Shown here: positions 10,341-21,496 of the stretch, piece by piece
How the letters are laid out: each line of letters starts with the position of its first letter
Numbering within the stretch: position 1 is the first letter of the stretch
Assembly (NCBI GenBank): GCA_020248915.1
Contig: JADCGP010000008.1
Span: 124,001-188,000, forward strand
From: Rubrivivax sp.
Lineage (GTDB): Bacteria; Pseudomonadota; Gammaproteobacteria; Burkholderiales; Burkholderiaceae_C
Length of the DNA: 64,000 nt
Direction: 5' to 3'
Notes under the pieces: model-generated
What the model was told of the DNA's origin: nothing
Database searches by the model: none
The model's input: only the letters and a program-made list of their open reading frames with translations
Translations under genes and position numbers: made by a program

Positions 10341-11930
10341 TCACCGCACGGTGGTGAAGCGCGCCTCGGGCCGGTCGTCGGCGCGGTGGATGGTCGTGAC
10401 GTTCTGCTTCATCGCCCAGGGCCGGACCTGGTGGTGGATCGGGATCACCAGCACCTCGTCGCGGGTGCGCACGAGCGCCTCGCGGATCATGGCGTTGCGC
10501 TTGGCGACGTCGGTCTCGGTCTTCATCGCGTCGACCAGCCGGTCGACGTTGGCGTCGCTGACGCGGCTGTAGTTGAAGTTGCCGTCGGCGCCCGTCGTGC
10601 GGGTGCGCACCAGCGACTGCAGCGTGTACTGCGCGTCGAAGTTGGCCACGCCCCAGCCAAGCAGGTAGGCCGAGTGCTCGAAGTTCTGCATCTTCTGGAT
10701 GAAGGGCGCGAAATTCTCGGCCGCCAGCGTGGCCTTGACCCCGATGCGCGCCCACATCGCGACGACGTTCTGGCAGATCTCCTCGTCGTTGACGTAGCGG
10801 TTGTTCGGGCAGTTCAGCCGCATCTCGAAGCCGTTCGGGTAACCGGCATCGGCCAGCAGCTTGCGGGCGGCGTCGGCGTCGGCGCGAGCAGGCGCGTCGA
10901 GCGCCGGGTCATGGCCATTGACGCCCGGGGCCACCAGCAGCGCTGCCGGGACCGACAGGCCACGCATCGTGCTGCGCTGGATCGCCTGGCGGTCGATCGC
11001 CAGGCTCAGCGCCTGCCGCACGCGCTTGTCGGCGAACGGGTTCTTGCCGGTGACGTTGGTGCCCTTGGCCTCGGGGCTGCCCATGTCGACCGCGATGAAG
11101 ATGGTCCGGACCTCGGAGCCGTCCATCACCTTCAGCGACGACTCGCCGCGCAGCTTGCCGACGTCCTGGGTCGGCACGTCCGTCAGCAGGTCGACGCCGC
11201 CGGACAGCAGCGCCGCCACGCGGGTCGGGTCGCTCTTGATCGGCGTGTAGACGACCTCCTTCACGTTGCCGGTGGGCTTGTCCCACCAGTCGGGGTTGGC
11301 GATCATCGTGATGCGCTGCTCGGGCGTCCAGCCGGTGATCCGATAGGGCCCGGTGCCCATCACGTTGCGGCTGGCGAAGCTCTCCTCCTTGGCCTTGAAG
11401 TCCTGCGTGTTCGTGGTGCGGTTCTTCTCCGCCCACGACTTGCTCATGATGAAGAAGTTGACCAGGTTGCGCAGCAGCAGCGGCGTCGGCGCCTCGAGCA
11501 CGAAGTCGACCGTGTGGTCGTCGACCTTGCGGATCTCCTTGACACCCGTGACGTAGATGCCCATCGTGCCCTGCGGCTGGCGGATGCGGCCGAAGGAGAA
11601 CACCACGTCGTCGGCGGTGAAGGGCGTACCGTCGTGGAACTTGACGCCCTTGCGCAGTTCGAAGCGCACCTGGGTCGGGCTGGTCTGGGTCCAGCGGGTG
11701 GCCAGCGCCGGCTCCACCTGGTACTGCGCGCTGAAGCGCACCAGGCCCTCGTAGGCGTGCTGCAGGATGGCGTTGGTGGTGGCGTGGTTCTGCGAATGCG
11801 GATCCAGCGTCAGCACGTCGTTCTGGGCGGCCCAGCGCAGGGTCTGGGCCTGCGCCGAGGTGCCGATCGCCAGCGGCGCGGCGAGCACCAAGGAGCAGGC
11901 CAGGGCGGACAGCAGGGGCTTGAGCTTCAT
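10341..11930 (-). CDS. ABC transporter periplasmic substrate-binding protein, family 5 (oligopeptide type)
   Basis: Periplasmic solute receptor of 529 residues in the SBP_bac_5 (DppA/OppA-like) family. It has a Sec signal peptide ending AQAQ, then TLRWAAQNDVLTLDPHSQNH and AYEGLVRF, both family hallmarks. Later GTGPYRITGWTPEQ and the KRVRQALSLAIDRQAI stretch confirm the family. Ligands in this family include di- and oligopeptides, nickel and opines; none can be chosen here. No permease or ATPase gene lies on either side, so it must work with a transporter encoded elsewhere. Transcribed alone on the minus strand; a possible -10 TAGCAT lies at 11972-11967. Confidence 0.92.
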   Translation of the reverse strand: MKLKPLLSALACSLVLAAPLAIGTSAQAQTLRWAAQNDVLTLDPHSQNHATTNAILQHAYEGLVRFSAQYQVEPALATRWTQTSPTQVRFELRKGVKFHDGTPFTADDVVFSFGRIRQPQGTMGIYVTGVKEIRKVDDHTVDFVLEAPTPLLLRNLVNFFIMSKSWAEKNRTTNTQDFKAKEESFASRNVMGTGPYRITGWTPEQRITMIANPDWWDKPTGNVKEVVYTPIKSDPTRVAALLSGGVDLLTDVPTQDVGKLRGESSLKVMDGSEVRTIFIAVDMGSPEAKGTNVTGKNPFADKRVRQALSLAIDRQAIQRSTMRGLSVPAALLVAPGVNGHDPALDAPARADADAARKLLADAGYPNGFEMRLNCPNNRYVNDEEICQNVVAMWARIGVKATLAAENFAPFIQKMQNFEHSAYLLGWGVANFDAQYTLQSLVRTRTTGADGNFNYSRVSDANVDRLVDAMKTETDVAKRNAMIREALVRTRDEVLVIPIHHQVRPWAMKQNVTTIHRADDRPEARFTTVR

Positions 11931-11992
11931 CGGAGGGTGCCTCCAGGCAGGGATTCGAAGGGCGCAATGCTAGGCAAGCGCCGCCCGGGAGG

Positions 11993-12370
11993 TCAGCCGG
12001 GAAACCCCGGTCGTGGTGCCCGGCGGTCCTGTGGGTCGCTGGCTGCGGGAGCCGCCTCGAGGTCGCTGTCGCAACCCCGGGCGGCGCCGATCCAGCGGGC
12101 GACCAGGCGCCGCGCCACGCGCGGCGGCAGCCACGCGGTCCAGCGCAGCCAGCGCCGCGGCGCCTCCAGCGCGCCGCACAGGTAGCGCGAGCGCTGCGGA
12201 TCCCACTGCAGGGCCGCGCAGGTGCCGACGCGCCGGCCGGTCAGCACGATGCCGAGCGGGCAGGGCTCCGCGGCACAGCACACGCCGCAGCCATTGCAGG
12301 CCCGGCCGGGCGCCGGCTTGGTCGGGGTGGCCGGCTCCAGGTGGATCACGCGCGGTTCCATCGGCCGCAC
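11993..12370 (-). CDS. YkgJ-type zinc/iron-chelating cysteine-cluster protein
   Basis: 125 residues with a cysteine cluster CNGCGVCC (Cys25, 28, 31, 32), followed by Cys37 in AAEPCPLG and more Cys in GTCAALQ and YLCGAL. This spacing is typical of the YkgJ / UPF0153 family, thought to bind zinc or iron. No signal peptide or membrane segment is apparent. Start ATG at 12370; an ATG three codons in is an alternative. It is separated by 62 bases from the binding-protein gene on the same strand. The biochemical role is unknown for the family. Confidence 0.75.
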   Translation of the reverse strand: MRPMEPRVIHLEPATPTKPAPGRACNGCGVCCAAEPCPLGIVLTGRRVGTCAALQWDPQRSRYLCGALEAPRRWLRWTAWLPPRVARRLVARWIGAARGCDSDLEAAPAASDPQDRRAPRPGFPG

Positions 12371-12456
12371 CAGTCCGAAGACCGGACCGGCCGGCCGTCA
12401 GCGAAACAACAGGATTCGTGGAGTCCAATTCGGCGGTCGCGGCGGGGCGCGGGCCG

Positions 12457-12491
12457 GCAGCGGCCGGTGGTAGAGTGTGAACGGCCGTTGC
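12457..12491. repeat. Inverted repeat in the sucA upstream region
   Basis: GCAGCGGCCG (12457-12466) and CGGCCGTTGC (12482-12491) match as inverted arms at 9 of 10 positions and flank a -10-like TAGAGT (12471-12476). The 265-base gap between the YkgJ-like gene and sucA holds nothing else that I can support. The arms could be an operator for the odh operon or a chance GC palindrome. Confidence 0.3.
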
Positions 12492-12635
12492 CTGCAGGTG
12501 CGGTCGACGCTGCCGCGGCCGGTGTAGATCCGGCCGCAGCGGCAGGTCGCAATCCGCCCGCCGGTGCAGCCGGGGCCGCGGAAGGTTGAACAACCCATCG
12601 CAGCCGCGCAGACCGCGGCGAAAGGTGAGCGCGAG

Positions 12636-15494
<2,859 letters not shown>

Positions 15495-15622
15495 GTCCAC
15501 CCCGAGGCGCCGGGCCCGTCGGTCCGGTGCCGCAGCCCTCAAGGAACGCCGCCGGATCCTCCGGCCGAGCCGGTCTCCAGGCGGTCGCCCGAGGGTCCCC
15601 GAATCGAGAAGTCCGCAACATC

Positions 15623-16885
<1,263 letters not shown>

Positions 16886-16945
16886 AGCCCGGAACCAGGC
16901 ACCCCGCCCGCATCCGACCACCACCCGCAGCAGGAGGGCCTCCCG

Positions 16946-17260
16946 ATGGGACTGGCCGACGAACTGGCGAAGCTCGACGAACTGCGCGGGCGCGGCGCAC
17001 TCAGCGACGAGGAGTTCGCGCGCGCCAAGGCGCGTCTGCTGGACACGCCCGCGGGAGCCGACATCCCGGCCGTGCAGGCCATGCAGCGACTTCGCCGCAG
17101 CCGCGTCGACCGCTGGCTCGGCGGCGTCTGCGGCGGCATTGCCGTGGCCACCGGAGTCGAGTCCTGGATCTGGCGCCTCGTGCTGGTCACGCTCGCACTG
17201 TTCGGCGGCACCGGCGTCCTTCTGTACCTGCTGCTCTGGATCTTCGTGCCGAGCGAGTGA
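16946..17260 (+). CDS. SHOCT + PspC domain membrane protein in the odh operon
   Basis: 104 residues. Residues 1-31 match a SHOCT-like helix pair ([24 protein letters not shown]). Residues ~50-104 form a PspC-like domain: [21 protein letters not shown] followed by a hydrophobic pair ending [13 protein letters not shown]. PspC proteins sense or respond to inner-membrane stress. It lies between sucB (60 bases) and lpdA (22 bases), an unexpected place, and must be co-transcribed with the dehydrogenase genes. The GGGC-type loop is conserved; no other Psp gene is nearby. The role in this operon is unknown. Confidence 0.82.
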   Translation: MGLADELAKLDELRGRGALSDEEFARAKARLLDTPAGADIPAVQAMQRLRRSRVDRWLGGVCGGIAVATGVESWIWRLVLVTLALFGGTGVLLYLLLWIFVPSE

Positions 17261-17282
17261 GCGGCACGCCTTCTTCGACATC

Positions 17283-18710
17283 ATGCCAAGCCAATTCGAC
17301 CTCATCGTGATCGGCGGCGGCCCGGGCGGCTACATCGCCGCCATCCGCGCCGCCCAACTCGGCCTCGCCACCGCCTGCATCGACGAGTGGAGCAATGCCG
17401 CCGGCGGCCCCGCGCCAGGCGGCACCTGCACCAATGTCGGGTGCATCCCGAGCAAGGCGCTGCTGCAGAGCAGCGAGCACTACGAGCACGCCGGCCGTCA
17501 CTTCGCCGACCACGGCATCGGGCTCGACAACCTGCGCATCGACGTCGCGCGGATGCTCGAGCGCAAGGACGCCGTCGTGAAGCAGAACAACGAAGGCATC
17601 CTCTACCTCTTCAAGAAGAACAAGGTCGCGTTCTTCCACGGCCACGGGTCTTTCGTGCGTGCCGTCGAGGGCGGCTGGGAGGTCGCCGTCGCCGGCAAGG
17701 CGAGCGAGACGCTGGTGGGTCGTCAGGTCATCGTCGCCACCGGCAGCACCGCCCGCGCCCTGCCCGGGGTGGCCTTCGACGAGCAGCAGGTGCTCAGCAA
17801 CGACGGCGCGCTGCGCATCGGCGCGGTGCCCCGCAGGCTCGGGCTGATCGGCAGCGGCGTGATCGGGCTGGAGATGGGCTCGGTGTGGCGGCGCCTGGGC
17901 GCCGAAGTCACCGTGCTGGAGGCGTTGCCGACCTTCCTGGGCGCGGTCGACGAACAGATCGCCAAGGAGGCCTGGAAGGCCTTCACCAAGCAGGGGCTGA
18001 AGATCGAGCTCGGCGTGAAGGTGGGCGACGTCAAGGTCACGAAGAAGGGCGTCAGCGTCGCCTGGACCGACGCCAAGGGTGGCGCGCAGACGCTGGAGGT
18101 CGATAAGCTGATCGTCTCGATCGGCCGCGTGCCCAACACGGCCGGGCTGGGCGCCGAGGCCGTGGGCTTGCAGCTCGACGAGCGGGGCGCGATCGCCGTC
18201 GATGCAGAGTGCCGCACCAACCTGCCGGGCGTCTGGGCCGTGGGTGACGTCGTGCGCGGCCCGATGCTGGCGCACAAGGCCGAGGAGGAGGGCGTCGCCG
18301 TGGCCGAGCGGATCGCGGGCCAGCACGGGCACGTCGACTTCAACACGATCCCTTGGGTCATCTACACCAGCCCCGAGATCGCCTGGGTCGGCCAGACCGA
18401 GCAGCAGCTCAAGGCGCGCGGGGCCGCCTACCGCGCGGGCACGTTCCCGTTCATGGCCAACGGCCGCGCGCGCGCGCTCGGCGACACGACCGGCATGGTG
18501 AAGATCCTGGCCGACGCGGCGACCGACGAGATCCTCGGCGTACACATCGTCGGTCCGATGGCCAGCGAGTTGATCGCGGAGGCCGTCGTTGCGATGGAGT
18601 TCAAGGCCAGCAGCGAGGACATCGCCCGCATCTGCCACGCCCACCCCAGCCTGAGCGAGGCGACCAAGGAGGCAGCGCTGGCGGTCGATCGGCGCACGCT
18701 CAACTTCTAG
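17283..18710 (+). CDS. lpdA: Dihydrolipoyl dehydrogenase (E3)
   Basis: FAD-dependent disulfide oxidoreductase (475 residues) that reoxidises lipoyl groups and reduces NAD+. The N-terminal FAD motif is [19 protein letters not shown]. The redox-active disulfide is Cys49-Cys54 in [12 protein letters not shown]. The NAD-binding motif is [18 protein letters not shown]. The catalytic His454-Glu459 pair lies in [12 protein letters not shown] 17283 fits the conserved N-terminus. Position after sucB points to the E3 of the 2-oxoglutarate complex, though one E3 may also serve pyruvate dehydrogenase. Confidence 0.98.
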   Translation: MPSQFDLIVIGGGPGGYIAAIRAAQLGLATACIDEWSNAAGGPAPGGTCTNVGCIPSKALLQSSEHYEHAGRHFADHGIGLDNLRIDVARMLERKDAVVKQNNEGILYLFKKNKVAFFHGHGSFVRAVEGGWEVAVAGKASETLVGRQVIVATGSTARALPGVAFDEQQVLSNDGALRIGAVPRRLGLIGSGVIGLEMGSVWRRLGAEVTVLEALPTFLGAVDEQIAKEAWKAFTKQGLKIELGVKVGDVKVTKKGVSVAWTDAKGGAQTLEVDKLIVSIGRVPNTAGLGAEAVGLQLDERGAIAVDAECRTNLPGVWAVGDVVRGPMLAHKAEEEGVAVAERIAGQHGHVDFNTIPWVIYTSPEIAWVGQTEQQLKARGAAYRAGTFPFMANGRARALGDTTGMVKILADAATDEILGVHIVGPMASELIAEAVVAMEFKASSEDIARICHAHPSLSEATKEAALAVDRRTLNF

Positions 18711-18733
18711 GACCCTTCCAGGACCGGCCGGCG

Positions 18734-19831
18734 GTGGGTGTCCGCCAGCTCTACGAGGCAGCGCTGGCCGAGCGCGGCTACGCGACGGACGCCGCGCAGC
18801 AGCGCGGCCTCGCCGCGCTCGAGCGCTGCGAGGGCGAGTGGATCGCCTACAAGTCGCGGCGTTCCAACGCGGTGACGAAGCTGCTGGTGCGGCCGCCGAT
18901 CCCGCGCGGGGTGTACCTGTGGGGCGGGGTCGGGCGGGGAAAGAGCTTCCTGATGGACTGCTTCTTCCAGTCGGTGCCGCTGCAGCGCAAGACCAGGCTG
19001 CACTTCCACGAGTTCATGCGCGAGGTGCACCGCGAGCTGCAGGAGCTCAAGGGCACGGTGAACCCGCTGGACGAGCTCGGGCGGCGCATCTCCCGGCGCT
19101 TCCGCCTGATCTGCTTCGACGAGTTCCACGTCGCCGACGTCACCGACGCGATGATCCTGCACCGGCTCCTGCAGGCGCTGTTCGCCCACCGCGTCAGCAT
19201 CGTCACGACCTCCAACTTCGAGCCCCGGGGCCTGTACCCGAACGGCCTGCACCGCGACCGGATCCTGCCGGCGATCGAGCTGCTCGAGCGCGAGCTGGAG
19301 GTCGTCGACGTCGATGGCGGCACCGATTACCGGCGTCGCGCGATGCAGCAGCTGCCGATGGTGCACACGCCGCTGGGCGCCGCGGCCGAGGCGGCGATGG
19401 AGCAGACGTTCGAGCGGCTGGCCGAGGCGCGCGACCAGACCCCGGTGCTGAACATCGAGCACCGGGAGGTGCGCGCGATACGGCGCGCCGGCGGCGTGGT
19501 CTGGTTCGACTTCCGGACGCTGTGCGGCGGCCCGCGCTCGCAGAACGATTACCTCGAACTGGCCAGCCGCTTCCACACCGTGCTGCTGAGCAACGTGCCG
19601 CAGATGCCCCCGCGACTGGCGAGCGAGGCGCGCCGCTTCACCTGGCTCGTCGACGTGCTGTACGACCGGCGGGTCAAGCTGTTCATGTCCACCGCGGTGC
19701 CGATCGAGCAGCTCTACACCGAGGGGCCGCTCGTTCACGAGTTCCCGCGCACGGTGTCGCGGCTGCACGAGATGCAGTCGGCCGAGTTCCTCGCGCTGGC
19801 CCGGCGCGAGGTCGACACCTCGCTGACGTGA
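18734..19831 (+). CDS. zapE: Cell division ATPase ZapE (AFG1-like)
   Basis: AFG1-family P-loop ATPase of 365 residues associated with the Z-ring under stress in E. coli. No ATG fits; GTG 18734 gives the conserved opening (M)GVRQLYEAALAERGY and has AGGAC at 18720. Walker A GGVGRGKS spans residues 64-71. Walker B with the AFG1 signature is CFDEFHVADVTDAMIL. The arrangement lpdA-zapE is familiar in Burkholderiales. The 23-base gap to lpdA implies co-transcription with the odh genes. Confidence 0.93.
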   Translation: MGVRQLYEAALAERGYATDAAQQRGLAALERCEGEWIAYKSRRSNAVTKLLVRPPIPRGVYLWGGVGRGKSFLMDCFFQSVPLQRKTRLHFHEFMREVHRELQELKGTVNPLDELGRRISRRFRLICFDEFHVADVTDAMILHRLLQALFAHRVSIVTTSNFEPRGLYPNGLHRDRILPAIELLERELEVVDVDGGTDYRRRAMQQLPMVHTPLGAAAEAAMEQTFERLAEARDQTPVLNIEHREVRAIRRAGGVVWFDFRTLCGGPRSQNDYLELASRFHTVLLSNVPQMPPRLASEARRFTWLVDVLYDRRVKLFMSTAVPIEQLYTEGPLVHEFPRTVSRLHEMQSAEFLALARREVDTSLT

Positions 19832-19836
19832 CGGGC

Positions 19837-20445
19837 ATGGTGGCCCGCGTTCCGGAAGTCCTGGCTGTGGTGCTTGTCGCCGCAGCGGCCATTGGCGTGT
19901 CGGCCGGCGAACCAGCCGACCGCCGGGCCCTCGCTGCCGAGCGGCAGCGGCTGACGGCGCAGTTCGATGCCGAGGCGGCGCAGTGCCGCGAGCGCTTTGC
20001 CGTCAACGATTGCATTGCCGACGTCCGGCGCCGGCAGCGCGCGGCGCTGGCCCCGCTGCGCGAGAGCGAGCTCCTCCTGGAGGAAGCCGGGCGCCGGGAG
20101 CGCGCCGCTCAGCGGCGCCTCGAGGTGCAGCGCCGGCAGGCCGAGGCCGCAGCGCGGCCGATGGCTGGTGCGTCGGCTCCGTCGGCGCCGGGGCCTCGCC
20201 CGGCTGCCGAGCTGCGCCGCGCGCCGGCAGCCTCCGCGCCGCCCGTGGCGGACGGCCCCGACCCGTTCGCGCGTCGGGAGGCCCTGGATCGCGCGGCGGA
20301 GCAGCGGGCGCTCGACGCGGCCCGGCGACGGGAAGAGGCTGCCAGGACCCGGCAGCGCATCGAGCGCAAGCTGCACGAGCACGAGCGCAGGGGGCGCGAC
20401 GCGGCGCCACTTGCGGCGCCGCCGGCCAGCGGACCTGGGCGCTGA
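19837..20445 (+). CDS. Exported coiled-coil protein, function unknown
   Basis: 202 residues from ATG 19837, five bases after the zapE stop, so probably translationally linked to it. The first ~22 residues (VLAVVLVAAAAIGVSAGE) look like a signal peptide. The rest is Arg/Ala/Glu-rich with long heptad-like stretches (LAAERQRLTAQFDAEAAQCRE; DRAAEQRALDAARRREEAA) separated by a Pro/Ala linker. Two Cys (QCRERF, DCIADV) lie near the start of the mature part. I recognise no named domain. An envelope structural or scaffold role is only inference. Confidence 0.6.
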   Translation: MVARVPEVLAVVLVAAAAIGVSAGEPADRRALAAERQRLTAQFDAEAAQCRERFAVNDCIADVRRRQRAALAPLRESELLLEEAGRRERAAQRRLEVQRRQAEAAARPMAGASAPSAPGPRPAAELRRAPAASAPPVADGPDPFARREALDRAAEQRALDAARRREEAARTRQRIERKLHEHERRGRDAAPLAAPPASGPGR

Positions 20446-20485
20446 GACGACTGGATGGCCGCCTACGGGCCTGCCTCCGGAAGGG

Positions 20486-21250
20486 TCAGCGCAGCGGGTC
20501 GATGCGCGCGATTGCCAGCGATAGGTTGTCGCCGCTGCCGCGGGCCCGCTGCCGGGCCTTGGCGATCAGCATCTCGCCAGCCTCGCGCGGCGGCAGCGCG
20601 TGCACGATCGAGCCGATCTCCTTGGGCGAGAAGTAGTGCCAAAGGCCGTCGCTGCAGGCGAGCAGGGTGTCGCCGAACTCGAGCCGATCGATGTGCCAGG
20701 GCGCGAGCGGCGGGTCGGCGTGGGTGCCCAGGCAGCCGGTCAGCAGGTTGGCTTGCGGGTGGGTGTTTGCTCCCTGCTCGGTCAGCTTGCCCTCGTCGAT
20801 CAGGCGCTGCACGTAGGAGTGGTCGAGCGTGCGCCGCAGCATCTCGGCGCCGCGAAAGTGGTAGACGCGGGAGTCGCCGGCGTGGATCACGTCACAAGCG
20901 AGCTCCGGGCCGACCACGAACGCAGCCACGGTGCTGTGAGGTTCCTCCTCGGAGGTGATCGCGGTCAGCTTGATCATCAGGTGCGCCTCGCGCACCAGCT
21001 GCACGAGCATCGCCGACGCGTCCTCGTCGCCAGGTACGAAGCGCTCGAAGATCTGCCGGGCTGTCATCAGCACCTGGTCGGCCGCCTTGCGCCCGCCGCT
21101 CTTGCCGCCCATGCCGTCGGCTACGATGCCGAGCACGTAGCCGACCCGCGGGTGCTTGAGGATCTCGACCTGGTCCTGCTGGTAGGCGCGGTCGCCACGG
21201 TGCAGGCCGGTGGCGGCGCTGAGTCGGAATCGCGGTGGGCTCGAGGACAC
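20486..21250 (-). CDS. PP2C-family serine/threonine protein phosphatase
   Basis: Metal-dependent phosphatase of 254 residues, PppA/Stp1-like. Metal-ligand motifs are present: ATGLHRGDRAYQQDQ (first Asp), IVADGMGGKSGG, LLACSDGLWHYFSPKEI, and the terminal GSGDNLSLAIA. No membrane segment, so cytoplasmic. It stands alone on the minus strand with no kinase, FHA or type VI secretion gene nearby, so its partner kinase is elsewhere. Divergent from the YdcH-like gene across a 42-base gap with back-to-back -10-like elements. Confidence 0.92.
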   Translation of the reverse strand: MSSSPPRFRLSAATGLHRGDRAYQQDQVEILKHPRVGYVLGIVADGMGGKSGGRKAADQVLMTARQIFERFVPGDEDASAMLVQLVREAHLMIKLTAITSEEEPHSTVAAFVVGPELACDVIHAGDSRVYHFRGAEMLRRTLDHSYVQRLIDEGKLTEQGANTHPQANLLTGCLGTHADPPLAPWHIDRLEFGDTLLACSDGLWHYFSPKEIGSIVHALPPREAGEMLIAKARQRARGSGDNLSLAIARIDPLR

Positions 21251-21256
21251 GAGAGG

Positions 21257-21264
21257 ACTATAAA
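21257..21264. promoter_or_regulatory. Overlapping divergent -10 elements
   Basis: The eight bases ACTATAAA contain TATAAA on the plus strand (21259-21264, towards the YdcH-like gene) and TATAGT on the minus strand (21262-21257, towards the phosphatase). Each is one mismatch from consensus. The minus-strand start would fall at or next to the phosphatase ATG at 21250, giving a very short or leaderless message. Clear -35 hexamers are absent. Confidence 0.45.
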
Positions 21265-21292
21265 CTCGGCGCTACGGACGGCCTGTGCAGCA

Positions 21293-21496
21293 ATGGACGA
21301 CAACCTGCACTCTCCGCATCGGCGCTTGATCGAACTGCGCATCGAGCACGCCGACCTGGACCAGCTGATCGATCGGAACGCATCGGACCGGCCGCAGGAC
21401 GAGCTGATGCTTCGACGGCTGAAGAAGCGCCGACTGCTGCTGCGCGACGAGATCGCCCGGCTGGAGGCCGCGCTCGACCCACCCGAGCCTGCGTGA
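21293..21496 (+). CDS. YdcH/DUF465-like small protein
   Basis: 67 residues, strongly charged and helical (HRRLIELRIEHADLDQLID, LMLRRLKKRRLLLRDEIARLE), matching the general pattern of YdcH/DUF465 small coiled-coil proteins: an N-terminal helix, a short turn and a second helix rich in Lys/Arg/Leu. The family function is not established. The stop TGA overlaps the GTG start of the downstream helicase gene, so the two are coupled. Confidence 0.75.
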   Translation: MDDNLHSPHRRLIELRIEHADLDQLIDRNASDRPQDELMLRRLKKRRLLLRDEIARLEAALDPPEPA

